DNA of 64,000 nt. Source: Bdellovibrio bacteriovorus. Lineage in GTDB: Bacteria; Bdellovibrionota; Bdellovibrionia; Bdellovibrionales; Bdellovibrionaceae. Made by a program: the position numbers and the translations under genes. The stretch is taken from assembly GCF_002208115.1 (NCBI RefSeq), contig NZ_CP020946.1, positions 1,798,001 through 1,862,000 on the forward strand, in the 5' to 3' direction. Each line of letters starts with the position of its first letter. Within the stretch, counting starts at the first letter, position 1. The notes under the pieces are model-generated. The model was not told the DNA's origin and did no database searches. It worked only from the letters and a program-made list of their open reading frames with translations. Below are positions 26,345 through 36,185 of the stretch, piece after piece.

Positions 26345-26419
26345 AAAAGGTACCTGCTCACTTTTGCATAAACGCTGCGCCCAATGCGTCGCTTCAGCAA
26401 AAGTGAGCAGGTACCTTTT
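26345..26419. repeat. 23-bp perfect inverted repeat with T-run (probable bidirectional terminator)
   Basis: The arms 26345-26367 and 26397-26419 are perfect complements over 23 bases (AAAAGGTACCTGCTCACTTT... and its reverse). They enclose a 29-base loop that can itself form a small stem (ACGC/GCGT). A T-run completes the plus-strand side and an A-run flanks the minus side. It follows guaA. The arms are much longer than needed for termination, which suggests a member of a dispersed palindromic repeat family; only this copy was noticed in the window. Confidence 0.75.
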
Positions 26420-26480
26420 TTGTTTGTCATGATTTTTGTGTAACTGCTGATTCGGGGTTGGTTTTGTTAGCCTTCTTTGA

Positions 26481-27449
26481 ATGAAGACAAAACACATCCA
26501 TAAAATTTCCAAGGGTATTACTTTACTGATCGTTCTTTCCTGTATGGCGGCGCTTGCGGCGGCGGGGCAGATTCTTTATGAAAGCTCTGGCATTTCCAGT
26601 TTTAAATTAAAACAGGCCGAAGACGGCAGTCGTGTAATTCAGCGCACTTCTCAAGACTATCAGACCTATCGCTCTTATTCGGAAGTGGATGGGGATCAGT
26701 TGTACTTGATCGGCAGTGTAAAAACCACTGAGCAATATTTAAATGCAGAGGGGATATCCGGAAGTATTTCCTGGAGTGTTCGTAAAGGCGAGCGTCTGGA
26801 ACAGGTTTTGTGGGGGAAGACGGAATCCGCCACTGAGCTGAATGTGCACGACAGCTATCCTGTGCTGGTTTCTGGTTTGGGCGGCTGTTGTGCTGAGATG
26901 ACGGGATATCGCCTGTTCAATCTGGAAGATGGGCGCCTGCTGATGTCCTTTAACGATTTCAAATATCGCGCACGAGTCACCCAGCCCTTTTCTTTGGAGG
27001 TTCCGAACTCGAATTTGGGCATTCGCTATATTGGCATGATTTCCCAGGATAGCACCCGCGATCGTGATTTTGTCACGCCAGCGGCGGGCAAAAGTGCCGT
27101 GCTTCTGATTAAGTACGCCAACGAAATGCTTCGTCAAAAACTACAAGTGGATATGGAAGTGGCCGACGGCTATGCCGCCAGTGTTCTGGAGGCAAAACTT
27201 GAAAAAGACCCGGCAGCTCCGAATAGCGATAAGATTGAATTCCGCGAAGATCAGGCGACACTTTGGAATATCGACGGGGCGACCAATCCGGCTCAGATTT
27301 CTGGAGTTATTCTCACAGTCGTCATGGATGCCGGTTTGGGGCAAAAAACCATCAAAATTCCCGTCAAAAACGACAGATTGGATCTGGGATCTGCTCAGAT
27401 TCCGGGCGGAGTTTCCATTCAACCGTTGGTGCAGCTCGGAGTCTTTTAA
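26481..27449 (+). CDS. Exported or membrane-anchored protein of unknown function
   Basis: The product has 322 residues. After a short basic start (MKTKHIHKISKG) a hydrophobic segment (about 12-30) ends in AAAGQILYE, which could be a signal peptide or an N-terminal anchor. The rest is beta-rich and soluble, with a CC pair in SGLGGCCAEMTGYRLFNLEDG. That region resembles secreted beta-propeller-like or DUF domains that carry a Gly-Cys-Cys motif, but I cannot name a family. No clear Shine-Dalgarno precedes the ATG, so the start is tentative. It lies between the guaBA terminator repeat and dnaE, and a hairpin separates it from dnaE. Confidence 0.65.
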   Translation: MKTKHIHKISKGITLLIVLSCMAALAAAGQILYESSGISSFKLKQAEDGSRVIQRTSQDYQTYRSYSEVDGDQLYLIGSVKTTEQYLNAEGISGSISWSVRKGERLEQVLWGKTESATELNVHDSYPVLVSGLGGCCAEMTGYRLFNLEDGRLLMSFNDFKYRARVTQPFSLEVPNSNLGIRYIGMISQDSTRDRDFVTPAAGKSAVLLIKYANEMLRQKLQVDMEVADGYAASVLEAKLEKDPAAPNSDKIEFREDQATLWNIDGATNPAQISGVILTVVMDAGLGQKTIKIPVKNDRLDLGSAQIPGGVSIQPLVQLGVF

Positions 27450-27476
27450 CGCGCCGAGCGAAGTGTGATCCAAACA

Positions 27477-27503
27477 CCCCCTTTTATTGAAACAAAAAGG
27501 GGG
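27477..27503. other. Hairpin in the dnaE leader
   Basis: CCCCCTTTT (27477-27485) and AAAAGGGGG (27495-27503) pair perfectly around a nine-base loop, 18 bases before the dnaE ATG. The plus-strand side lacks a T-run. It may be a 3' end structure of the preceding gene or may affect the dnaE leader. Confidence 0.45.
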
Positions 27504-27521
27504 CTAAGATATGAAATTGTC

Positions 27522-30500
27522 ATGTCTTTTGTTCATCTACACGTCCACTCAGAATATTCCCTTTTGGAAGCCGCGTGCCGGGTTAAAGCCATTGCTAAAA
27601 AAGCAGCGGCGATGCAGATGCCCGCGGTGGCTCTTACAGACAACGGTAACATGTTCGGTGCTGTTGAATTTTTCTTTGCCTGTAAGGACAACAACGTAAA
27701 ACCAATTCTGGGCTTGGATGCGTACATCGCTCCGGGATCGCGCCTTGAAAAAAAGCAGGACCGAGATCAGGTCAACACCGGTCCGCGCCGTCTGGTGTTC
27801 CTGGCGCAGAATAATGATGGCTATCGCAATCTGTGTAAACTTTCTTCCATTGGTTATCAGGAAGGTTTTTATTGGAAGCCTCGTATCGATTACGAAGTCA
27901 TTCAGCAGTACAATGAAAATCTGATCTGTCTGACCGGAGGCCTGCGTGGTGAAGTCGCGGAGTCCTTCCTGCGGGAAGGGCCGGACGCGGCTTTGGCGAA
28001 AATCCGCCAGTTGAAAGAAATCTTCAATGATCGCCTGTATCTTGAGATGTGCCGCACGGGTGTGCCCGAGTGGGATCGTATCAATCCGTTCCTGCTAGAA
28101 GCCTCCAAAATCGCGGGAGTTCCTGTGGTGGCGTCCAATGACGTGCACTACATGACTCAGGACGACCAGATGGCTCAGGAAGTTTTGATCTGTATCGGAT
28201 CGAATAAAACTTTGAGCGATGAATCCCGTTTCCGTCTGGGGACGGATGAATTCTATCTGAAAAAACCAGAGCAGATGGTCGAGCTTTTTGCCGACGTGCC
28301 GGAAGCGATCTCCAACACTCTGCAAATCGCCGAACGTTGCGATGTTAAATTCAAACTTAAAGACGACCAGGGAAAACCAATCTATCACCTTCCGACATTC
28401 CCGACAGATGATGGGTTGTCGCTGAAAGAGGACATTGCCCGCAAAGCCAAAGCCGGTCTGTTGGTGCGCTTTGAAGAGGCGGCGGCACGCGGTGAAATGG
28501 TGCCTGAAGATAAAATTCCTGAATATGACAAGCGTCTGGAATACGAGCTTGGCATTATCGACCGCATGGGTTTTAACGGTTACTTCCTTATCGTTCAAGA
28601 CTTCATCAACTGGGCCAAAACCAATGACATTCCGGTCGGTCCGGGGCGGGGTTCCGGGGCGGGTTCTTTGGTCGCTTATGTTTTGCGTATTACGGATCTG
28701 GATCCGCTGCCGAACTTCCTTCTGTTTGAGCGTTTCCTGAATCCAGAACGTATCTCCATGCCCGACTTCGATATCGACTTCTGTCAGGATCGTCGTCAGG
28801 AGGTGATCCAGTATGTGACCCGCAAGTACGGTCAGGAATCTGTTTCCCAGATCATCACTTACGGAAAGTTACAGGCCCGCGCCGCCATCAAGGACGTGGG
28901 CCGCGTGTTGGGTATGACCTTCCCTGAGGTCGACGCGGTAACAAAACTTATTCCGGAAAAGCTCGGCATCAACCTGAAAGAGGCCATGGAAATGGAACCT
29001 CGTATCGGAGAGATGATGGAGATGAATCCAACAGTGAACACGCTGATGGATCTTGCTCAAAGGGTTGAGGGGATGGTTCGCCATGCCGGGATCCACGCCG
29101 CCGGGGTTATCATCGCCGACGGCCAACTGGTTCGTCATGCTCCACTTTACAAGGGTGCTGACGGAGAGCAGGTCGTTCAGTACGACATGAAGCACGCCGA
29201 GAAAATCGGCCTGATTAAATTCGACTTCCTGGGTCTGAAGACCCTGACTCACATCAATCACGCGCTGAAGCTGATTGTGAAAAATCGCGGCAAAAAAATT
29301 CTGTCGCAGATGATTCCGATGAATGACACGGCGACGTTTGAGATGATGTCGCGCGGGGATACCGCAGGGGTGTTCCAGTTTGAGGGTGAGGGCATCACCG
29401 ATGCCACCCGTAAAATCAGACCTTCTTCTTTTGCCGATATCACCGCGATCACGTCGTTGTACCGACCGGGTCCGATGGCGAACATTCCGGACTTTACCGA
29501 TCGTAAGCACGGCAAGGCGCCGGTGGAATACCTTCTGGAAGACACCCGTGAGGTTCTGTCCGAGACCTACGGGATCATGGTCTATCAGGAACAGGTTATG
29601 GGTATCGCCTCTCGCATTGCCGGATATTCTCTGGGTGAAGCGGATATGCTTCGTCGTGCGATGGGTAAGAAGATCAAAGAGGAGATGGACAAGCACCGTG
29701 AGCGCTTCATGCAAGGGGCGATCGAACGCGGGCATGATAAACAGCGCTCTAATGATCTGTTTGATTTGATGTACAAGTTTGCCGACTATGGATTCAATAA
29801 ATCCCACGCGGCGGCTTATTCCGTTGTTACGTTACAGACTGCCTGGTTGAAATGTCATTACCCGGCGGAATTCTTTGCAGCCCTGCTCAGTACCGAGCTT
29901 TCCGACACTGAAAAGATCGTAAAATACTCCAAGGATGCGACCAAGCGCGGTCTGACCGTGCGTTCGCCAAGTGTGAATTTCTCGGATTACCTGTTTGATG
30001 TTCATGGCGATGAGATCTACTTCGGTCTGGGGGCGATCAAAGGTGTGGGGCAGAATGCGGTTGAGGCCATCATCGAGGCCCGCAACAATCTGCCCGAGAA
30101 AAAGTTCACTTCTTTGGATGAGTTCTTTAATTCCATCGACACCCGTCGTGTGAATAAAAAAGTGATCGAATGTCTGATCAAGGCCGGGGCCTTTGATGGC
30201 TTTGGCGCGCACCGTGCGCAGTTGATTGCCGGTTATCAGAAGTACCTGGATCGCGCGATCGGTCTGCAAAAAGACCGCGAGATGGGGCAGTCTTCATTGT
30301 TTGATCTGGGGCCTTCGACTGAAACCAAAGTCACTTTGGAAGATGTGAAGCCTTGGGCACGAACGGCGTCTTTGACCTATGAAAAAGAAGTGCTGGGTTT
30401 TTACCTGAGTGATCACCCGCTGAAGGGGTTTGACACGCTTTCAGAACTTTGGACGACCTGTAAGGTGATTGATTTGCCAGCACAGATGCCAGCGCCGGGC

Positions 30501-31061
30501 AGTCCCGAGGCGGAAGCACTGAAGGCTGCCAAGAAGGATTGGAAAAATCGCGATGCGGGTAAAAAACGCGTCGTCGTGGCCGGTCTTATCACTGAGCTTC
30601 GCGAACTGATCACGAAAAAAGGAACCCGCATGGCGTTCGGCAAGGTCGAGGACCTGACGGGCAGTTGTGAGCTTGTGATCTTCCCGGATTCTTATGCTCG
30701 CTTTGAGGCCCAGCTTCGCGATGAAAGGCCGGTCCTGGTCGGGGGTGGTCTGGAGGTAGAGGACGGATCAGCCAAGATCATGGTTGATACCGTTTCTCCG
30801 TTGGAAGATATCCTTAAAAAAACCAAGCGAATGGTACTAAGATTGGATAAGATTAATCCTGATGATTACCCACGCCTGCAGTCGTTGATGAAGGACTATC
30901 CGGGAACAACCTCGGTCAGTCTGGAAATCGAGCTGGGTGAGCTGAACCGCCGTGTCTTGATGGAGATGGAGGAGGCTCAGGGTATCAGTGTGAATAATGA
31001 ATTCTTTGAAGGCGTTCATTCCCTGTTTGGAAGAACGGACTTTATCGAGTTGAGGAGCTAG
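27522..31061 (+). CDS. dnaE: DNA polymerase III alpha subunit
   Basis: Replicative polymerase, family C. The start chosen is ATG at 27522 (MSFVHLHVHSEYSLLEAA), where the PHP domain begins exactly as in homologues; upstream codons add no recognisable sequence. The 1179 residues hold the PHP domain (1-~280), the palm with GPGRGSGAGSLVAYVL and catalytic Asp in MPDFDIDFCQDRR, the fingers, a helix-hairpin-helix region (FGLGAIKGVGQNAVEAIIEA) and a C-terminal OB domain (VVVAGLITELRELITKKGTR). The length and order fit DnaE1. Two downstream genes follow at 2- and 13-base spacings, so a longer transcript including envelope genes is likely. Confidence 0.98.
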   Translation: MSFVHLHVHSEYSLLEAACRVKAIAKKAAAMQMPAVALTDNGNMFGAVEFFFACKDNNVKPILGLDAYIAPGSRLEKKQDRDQVNTGPRRLVFLAQNNDGYRNLCKLSSIGYQEGFYWKPRIDYEVIQQYNENLICLTGGLRGEVAESFLREGPDAALAKIRQLKEIFNDRLYLEMCRTGVPEWDRINPFLLEASKIAGVPVVASNDVHYMTQDDQMAQEVLICIGSNKTLSDESRFRLGTDEFYLKKPEQMVELFADVPEAISNTLQIAERCDVKFKLKDDQGKPIYHLPTFPTDDGLSLKEDIARKAKAGLLVRFEEAAARGEMVPEDKIPEYDKRLEYELGIIDRMGFNGYFLIVQDFINWAKTNDIPVGPGRGSGAGSLVAYVLRITDLDPLPNFLLFERFLNPERISMPDFDIDFCQDRRQEVIQYVTRKYGQESVSQIITYGKLQARAAIKDVGRVLGMTFPEVDAVTKLIPEKLGINLKEAMEMEPRIGEMMEMNPTVNTLMDLAQRVEGMVRHAGIHAAGVIIADGQLVRHAPLYKGADGEQVVQYDMKHAEKIGLIKFDFLGLKTLTHINHALKLIVKNRGKKILSQMIPMNDTATFEMMSRGDTAGVFQFEGEGITDATRKIRPSSFADITAITSLYRPGPMANIPDFTDRKHGKAPVEYLLEDTREVLSETYGIMVYQEQVMGIASRIAGYSLGEADMLRRAMGKKIKEEMDKHRERFMQGAIERGHDKQRSNDLFDLMYKFADYGFNKSHAAAYSVVTLQTAWLKCHYPAEFFAALLSTELSDTEKIVKYSKDATKRGLTVRSPSVNFSDYLFDVHGDEIYFGLGAIKGVGQNAVEAIIEARNNLPEKKFTSLDEFFNSIDTRRVNKKVIECLIKAGAFDGFGAHRAQLIAGYQKYLDRAIGLQKDREMGQSSLFDLGPSTETKVTLEDVKPWARTASLTYEKEVLGFYLSDHPLKGFDTLSELWTTCKVIDLPAQMPAPGSPEAEALKAAKKDWKNRDAGKKRVVVAGLITELRELITKKGTRMAFGKVEDLTGSCELVIFPDSYARFEAQLRDERPVLVGGGLEVEDGSAKIMVDTVSPLEDILKKTKRMVLRLDKINPDDYPRLQSLMKDYPGTTSVSLEIELGELNRRVLMEMEEAQGISVNNEFFEGVHSLFGRTDFIELRS

Positions 31062-31063
31062 GA

Positions 31064-32236
31064 ATGCGTTTAGTAAGTGTGGTTGCAGCAGCATTGATGA
31101 TCTTCGTAAGTGGCACCGCCCTGGCCCAGCAGGCAGAACTGGTGGACCGCACCTATTCCGGTGTGTCCAAGGAAACCAACCCTCAGGTGGCAAAAAGAGT
31201 CATTCAGGATGAAGCGGCTCAAAAAGTTTCTGAAGAAATCATTCAGGAGCTGATCGGTAACGACCGCTTCCTGAAAAACAAAACCCTGATTCAGAATAAA
31301 ATCATCCGCAATTCGGCGCGCTATATTCCGTTCACGAAGCCTTCGGCGCTGACTCAAAGCGCGGATGAATTCAAGATGTCCGTGGCGATGAAGGTGTCTT
31401 TGAAGGATTTAAAGCAAATGCTTCAGGACAACTCGCTTTTGAATGAAAACGAAGCCGTGCCGGTGGTGTTGCCACTGGTCAGTTGGCAGGATCGTGTGGA
31501 AGGCCGCAGCTATCGCTGGTGGTTGCCGCTGGATAAAAATCCTCAAGGCTTCCTGGTGAAAGAGGGCCGCCTGCTGGAGGAAGCTCTGCGTGGCGCTTTC
31601 CAGAAAAACAACTTCTATCTGATCAAACCGATTGAAGCGGGTTTGGCAGCCAGTGTGCCCGCGGATTTCCAGAATGAAAAAGTCGGTGGTGAGGATGCTC
31701 AGTTCTTTGCCCAGTATTTCAATGCTCCAGTGGTGGTTGACGGACAGGTGAACCTGACCAAAGGGGAGCGTAATAACTTCCGTATTGAAATCAAATTGAC
31801 CGCTTTGCAGGTCAGCAACGGCCGCGCGATTGCCGATGTGTCCCGTCGCTTTGATACGGACGGCGGTTCTTTCGAAAATGCGATCGATAAAAAATTGCGC
31901 GAGGTTCTGGAGGGCACGGCCAACGATCTGGCTGTGCAGGTGATGGACGCATGGCAAAGAGGTTCTGTGGGGACTTCTGTGATCCGTCTGACCATTCACG
32001 GTCGCCAGCCATTGCCGGTTCTTGAGGGCGTGAAAGAAAAAATCCGCTCACAGTTGACGCAAGTGAAGAACATCCGTGAACGTCTGGTCAGCGCTGACAG
32101 TGTCAGCTTCGAGGTCGACACGTCGGTGCCGGCGTCGGAACTGGTCGGCAAATTGGAAACCCTGGATTTGGACGGGAAAAAACTTTCCCGCGTGTCCGAG
32201 GGGCAAAATGAGATCGTTTTGAAGTGGGCTCAGTAG
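31064..32236 (+). CDS. Periplasmic protein, possibly FlgT-like N-terminal region
   Basis: Starts two bases after dnaE with GAGGAG upstream of the ATG. A signal peptide (1-~21, ...VSGTALA) precedes 370 residues of mixed alpha/beta. The part around residues 27-120 (NPQVAKRVIQDEAAQKVSEE, then MSVAMKVSLKDLKQML) has the rhythm of the N-terminal region of flagellar assembly protein FlgT and of related LPP20/DUF-type envelope proteins. The rest resembles TolB-N/CsgG-like beta sheets. The next gene shows the TolB-like and C-terminal FlgT regions, so the two may together do the job of one FlgT. That is a structural guess by eye with modest support. No enzymatic motif is seen. Confidence 0.6.
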   Translation: MRLVSVVAAALMIFVSGTALAQQAELVDRTYSGVSKETNPQVAKRVIQDEAAQKVSEEIIQELIGNDRFLKNKTLIQNKIIRNSARYIPFTKPSALTQSADEFKMSVAMKVSLKDLKQMLQDNSLLNENEAVPVVLPLVSWQDRVEGRSYRWWLPLDKNPQGFLVKEGRLLEEALRGAFQKNNFYLIKPIEAGLAASVPADFQNEKVGGEDAQFFAQYFNAPVVVDGQVNLTKGERNNFRIEIKLTALQVSNGRAIADVSRRFDTDGGSFENAIDKKLREVLEGTANDLAVQVMDAWQRGSVGTSVIRLTIHGRQPLPVLEGVKEKIRSQLTQVKNIRERLVSADSVSFEVDTSVPASELVGKLETLDLDGKKLSRVSEGQNEIVLKWAQ

Positions 32237-32249
32237 GAAAGGACTCCTG

Positions 32250-33179
32250 GTGAAAAGGTTATTTTGTCTGGCAATCGTATTTTGTGTGACTGCGTGTACA
32301 ACTTTGGATCGCAGTGCAAATCCCACCACGCGCCGGGAAATCAAGGATGTGAACTATGAGGCGCGCAAGGATGATTCCGCACCTCGCAAGCGCATGATGG
32401 TTCTGCCGTTCCTGGATGCGGGTGACAAGCGCCCGCAGGAATTGCGTGATCAGGCTCGGGCGGCCTTTATCGCTGATTTGAACCGCACGGGTGAAGTGAT
32501 TGCTCTGGACAGCCGTGAATTGAAAGTGGACCTGGCCAAGATGATTGAAAACGGTCAGTACAAGCTGACAGAGGTGGCCAAAGCAGCCCAGGCCCTGGGT
32601 GTAAATACGGTTCTTGAAGGCAAGATCATCGACATTCGTATCAAACGCAAAGCTGATAACGTGGGTGTGGTTCGTCATTTGACCACGGCCTTTGAGGTGG
32701 TGGCACAGGTGCGTGTGGTGACGGGCCGTGCGGGGCGCGAAGTGTTTAATACGGTGAAGACAGTCACCGTGGAAGAGCAGGGCGTGCGTGTTGCAGAACG
32801 TGTTGAAACAGACAAGTTTCTGGCCAACAACCCGGATATGATCACCGTTTTGGTGAAAGACGCGTTTCTTGATTTCACTCCGCAGGTGCTGGCATCGTTG
32901 GATAAAGTCACCTGGGAAGGTCGCATTGCTGCGATCAATGGCGACAGAATTTACCTGAATGTCGGCAGAATCTCTGGCCTGCAAGTGGGAGATCTTTTAA
33001 AAGTCACTGAAGACGGTGATGATGTGTATGATCCGGAAAGTGGCGGTCACATTGGTCGTGTTCCGGGGCGTCTGAAAGGAACACTTGAGGTCATCAGTTA
33101 CTTTGGTAACGATGGATCTATTGCTGTCATACATTCCGGCTCTGGATTCAGAGAGAATGATCGCATTGAGTTGTATTAG
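32250..33179 (+). CDS. Lipoprotein with CsgG/TolB-like and FlgT C-terminal-like domains
   Basis: GTG start at 32250 with AGGAAAGGA upstream. The lipobox is VTAC, giving acylation at Cys16. Residues 45-140 resemble the CsgG/TolB-N fold (RMMVLPFLDAGDKRPQELRD, then VAKAAQALGVNTVLEGKIID). Residues 210-308 resemble the beta-rich C-terminal domain of flagellar FlgT (INGDRIYLNVGRISGLQVGD, then RLKGTLEVISYFGNDGSIAV). FlgT forms part of an outer ring around the basal body of sheathed polar flagella, and Bdellovibrio has a sheathed polar flagellum, so an H- or T-ring role is reasonable but inferred. It is 13 bases after the preceding envelope gene and likely in one operon with it and dnaE. Confidence 0.68.
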   Translation: MKRLFCLAIVFCVTACTTLDRSANPTTRREIKDVNYEARKDDSAPRKRMMVLPFLDAGDKRPQELRDQARAAFIADLNRTGEVIALDSRELKVDLAKMIENGQYKLTEVAKAAQALGVNTVLEGKIIDIRIKRKADNVGVVRHLTTAFEVVAQVRVVTGRAGREVFNTVKTVTVEEQGVRVAERVETDKFLANNPDMITVLVKDAFLDFTPQVLASLDKVTWEGRIAAINGDRIYLNVGRISGLQVGDLLKVTEDGDDVYDPESGGHIGRVPGRLKGTLEVISYFGNDGSIAVIHSGSGFRENDRIELY

Positions 33180-33309
33180 TGCCGCGGATATCTGTGGAAC
33201 ATCAGCGTTTCGTTTATCTCTGTAAACATATCTTGTTTTCTTTCATTAACAGCTCGCAATTCTGAATTGCTTGTTTGGAGCCCATAACGGCATCAGCTAT
33301 ACTCGCTGT

Positions 33310-35073
33310 GTGGGCACAAATAAGTTTTGTTTTTTTATCATCGCATTTATTTTTTCTTTTTCTTCACATGCTTCAACAACGTGGAATGTTCCCGCATTGT
33401 ACTGGAGCATGAAGATTGAAGGCCAGGTCGCAATGCGAAAAGGCTTCGAAGAGGAAATTGAAAAATTCAACAAAGCCAGCGCTGATAAAATCAAAGTGAT
33501 TCCTTACGTGGCCGGGGAAGGCCGCAAAGGTATTTTGAATCAAACGGCCCAGTTGGATGATGCTCTTAAAAAAGCCCCGAATGTGATTGTGATTCAGCCC
33601 ACTGACAATTCGGCCCTGGCGCGCGGTCTGCAAGAGGCCAATACCAAGGGCATCCCGGTGATTGCCTATGATCAGTATATCGTGAATGGCAATCTGGCGT
33701 CGTTTTTAACCAGCGATAATTATCAGGGCGGCCGGGATAACGGCGATTATATCGAAAAGACCTTTGAAAAAGGCAGCACGATTCGCATCGTGGTGTTTGA
33801 GTATCCGCAGGTGTCTTCCACGATGGATCGGGTGGATGGATTCTTTGATTCCCTTCGTGAACACAACCGCAATTTCAAAGTTCTGAAGCGCTATCAGGCC
33901 GTGGATCCGGCGTCCGGGGAAGCGGCGGCAAAACAATTCCTGAAGGACTTCCCTGAAAAAGGCAGTGTGGATTTGATTCTGACGGTGAATGACGGAGGCG
34001 GGATCACGATTGTGAAAACCCTTTGGGAAAAGAAACGCACCGAAATTCGGCATGCCACTTTCGACGGGGATCCGGAATCCGTTGAGAATATCAAAAACAA
34101 AAGACTGACGATCATTGATTCTGCGCAGTTTTGTGCAGAGCTGGGGCGGGAAACTGCCCGGAATCTGATTGCGTATCTGAGAAAAGAAAAAGTTCCCACG
34201 AAAAAACTGGTGCCCACTTTCCCGGTGACCGAGCAGTCCGTAAAAGATTATCCGGGCTGGATGGGACGTCCGTCCTCAAAGTATGTGACGGTGACTCCGG
34301 AGAAAGCTCCGGTTCGCGTGAAGACAGCGGCCATTCCCGCATCGTCCTCCAATCGTGTGATCGTAAAAATCGGTGTGGCCCCTTTGTGTCCCTATCTTTG
34401 TGAAAAAGGCCCGGGAGTCTGGGGCGGATATATTTATGATATTTTGAAAGACATCGCCCAGAAGCAGGGTTTCATTCTGCAAATGGAAAGTATTGCCAAC
34501 ACCCGCCTGGTTTCAAATCTTTTAACCCGGAAGGTGAATTACATCATTGTGCCGTCGTATATGGTTCGCTATCTTCCGAATATCCGCGTTGTCGGGCCGG
34601 ATCTGGGGATGAGCTATCTGGGAGCCCTGGTGCCTTTGAATTACAAGGACTCGTTGATCGACAGTGAATCCATTGCCACAAAAAAGATCGTCTATGCGGA
34701 TGTCGGCAGTGAAGGCAGTGCCGAGGTGTTCTCAGCATCCGGCGGGTCCCGCGTGATCAAACTGACGGGTTCTGATGTGGCGGATCGCATGATTAAGATG
34801 ATCAATGATCGTCGTGTGGATCTGGCCTTGGGCGATTACAATTTGCTCAGCTATTCCGTGGGACGAAAAGCGGGGGTGAATCTGAAGCTGGTGCCGACCT
34901 CACTGACGGGATTCAGCTCTTTGGTTCTGGTCAGCGTCCCGAAAGAGCCTGAATTTGGCTCTATTCCTCAGCTCTTGCATAACTGGTTCCTGCAGGCCCG
35001 CCAAAACGGCGAGCTGGAAGGTATTTTGAACAAGTACAATCTGAAAGACTGGCACCTGATGTCTCAGGACTAG
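33310..35073 (+). CDS. Secreted dual binding protein: type I periplasmic-binding domain fused to type II (SBP_bac_3)
   Basis: The best start is GTG at 33310, which gives a signal peptide ([21 protein letters not shown]); TTG at 33271 is the upstream alternative and neither has a strong Shine-Dalgarno. Mature residues up to about 330 follow the ribose/galactose-binding (Peripla_BP_4) pattern: [20 protein letters not shown], then [14 protein letters not shown], then [18 protein letters not shown]. After a Pro/Ala linker, residues about 350-585 read as a family-3 type II binding protein ([20 protein letters not shown], ending in [14 protein letters not shown]). Joining two unrelated binding folds in one chain is unusual. 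No transporter genes are adjacent. Its stop interlocks with that of the next gene at CTAG 35070-35073. Confidence 0.8.
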   Translation: MGTNKFCFFIIAFIFSFSSHASTTWNVPALYWSMKIEGQVAMRKGFEEEIEKFNKASADKIKVIPYVAGEGRKGILNQTAQLDDALKKAPNVIVIQPTDNSALARGLQEANTKGIPVIAYDQYIVNGNLASFLTSDNYQGGRDNGDYIEKTFEKGSTIRIVVFEYPQVSSTMDRVDGFFDSLREHNRNFKVLKRYQAVDPASGEAAAKQFLKDFPEKGSVDLILTVNDGGGITIVKTLWEKKRTEIRHATFDGDPESVENIKNKRLTIIDSAQFCAELGRETARNLIAYLRKEKVPTKKLVPTFPVTEQSVKDYPGWMGRPSSKYVTVTPEKAPVRVKTAAIPASSSNRVIVKIGVAPLCPYLCEKGPGVWGGYIYDILKDIAQKQGFILQMESIANTRLVSNLLTRKVNYIIVPSYMVRYLPNIRVVGPDLGMSYLGALVPLNYKDSLIDSESIATKKIVYADVGSEGSAEVFSASGGSRVIKLTGSDVADRMIKMINDRRVDLALGDYNLLSYSVGRKAGVNLKLVPTSLTGFSSLVLVSVPKEPEFGSIPQLLHNWFLQARQNGELEGILNKYNLKDWHLMSQD

Positions 35074-36080
35074 CTTTTCCACGCTTGCGCGGTCAGTTCA
35101 AACGAGCGCAGGCGGTCTGCGTGATCATACATATCCGATAAGATCATCAATTCATCTGCGCCCGTGCGCTGGATAAATCTTTCCAACCCGGCTTTGACCT
35201 CATCCTTGTCACCAATGACGGCGTTGCTTAGTTTGTTTAAGACGAGCTCTTTTTCACCAGGGCGCCAGATTTGTTCCATGCTGCTGACCGGAGGCAGCAG
35301 ATTCACGCGCTGATTGCGGATGATTCCCAGGAATCGCAGATAAAGCGTTGTGGCCAGGCGCTGGGCTTTTTCACTGGTGTCGGCGGCGACAACCTGCAAG
35401 CCCACCATGACGTGGGGTTTTTTAAGAAAGCGCGAAGCCTGGAACCCGGACCGGTAAATATGTATCGCTTCTTCCATCAGTTCCGGGGCGAAGTGACCGG
35501 CAAAAGAATAAGGAAGTCCCATCACCGCCGCCAGTTGGGCACTGTAAAGGCTTGAGCCCAGCAACCACACCGGAACTTCTGTTCCCATGGCTGGAATCGC
35601 GCGCACGCGTTCATGCCCGTGGCTTTTTGCAAAGTATCCGATCAGTTCACGCACATTTTCCGGGAAATCATTTTCATTTCCCTGCATATCGCGCCGTAAA
35701 GCATGCATGGTCAGGCGATCGGTGCCGGGTGCTCGTCCCAAACCCAGATCAATGCGACCCGGGTATAGATGGGCCAGGGTGCCGAACTGTTCTGCGATCA
35801 CCAAGGGGGCGTGGTTGGGAAGCATCACGCCCCCAGAGCCCACGCGGATGGTTTTGGTTCCGCCGGCCACATAGCCAATCAGAACTGAAGTGGCGGAACT
35901 GGCGATACCATCCAGATTGTGATGTTCGGCCAGCCAGTAGCGATTGTAGCCCCATTTTTCTGTGTGCTGGGCCAGATCCAGAGTGTTGTGAAAGGAGTCC
36001 GCAACGGACTTGCCGTCGATGATGGGGGCCAGGTCCAGAACAGAAAGTTGAATGTCAGAAAGCTTTTTAGTATCAGTCAT
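35070..36080 (-). CDS. Luciferase-like (LLM class) flavin monooxygenase
   Basis: The start at 36080 ([20 protein letters not shown]) matches where the family usually begins; upstream in-frame residues look untranslated. The 336 residues show the bacterial-luciferase-like TIM barrel of the group 1 oxidoreductases (YhbW/MsnO8-like): [49 protein letters not shown] and the late [19 protein letters not shown]. Members use FMNH2 and oxygen on varied substrates; the substrate here is not predictable. It is a single gene, converging on the binding-protein gene with interlocked stop codons. Confidence 0.92.
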   Translation of the reverse strand: MTDTKKLSDIQLSVLDLAPIIDGKSVADSFHNTLDLAQHTEKWGYNRYWLAEHHNLDGIASSATSVLIGYVAGGTKTIRVGSGGVMLPNHAPLVIAEQFGTLAHLYPGRIDLGLGRAPGTDRLTMHALRRDMQGNENDFPENVRELIGYFAKSHGHERVRAIPAMGTEVPVWLLGSSLYSAQLAAVMGLPYSFAGHFAPELMEEAIHIYRSGFQASRFLKKPHVMVGLQVVAADTSEKAQRLATTLYLRFLGIIRNQRVNLLPPVSSMEQIWRPGEKELVLNKLSNAVIGDKDEVKAGLERFIQRTGADELMILSDMYDHADRLRSFELTAQAWKS

Positions 36081-36131
36081 AGGCACATTATAAGCCTGTC
36101 TGTCTGAAACAACAACTCGTATCCGTAACAA

Positions 36132-36161
36132 AAAAAGGGACTGATTTCTCAGTCCCTTTTT
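36132..36161 (-). terminator. Rho-independent terminator
   Basis: Perfect 13-base arms (36132-36144 and 36149-36161), A-rich on one side and T-rich on the other, around a four-base loop. It lies past the stop of the 36186-36584 gene on the minus strand and upstream of the monooxygenase start. Confidence 0.9.
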
Positions 36162-36185
36162 CGTGGTCCGAAGTAAAAACCTGAA

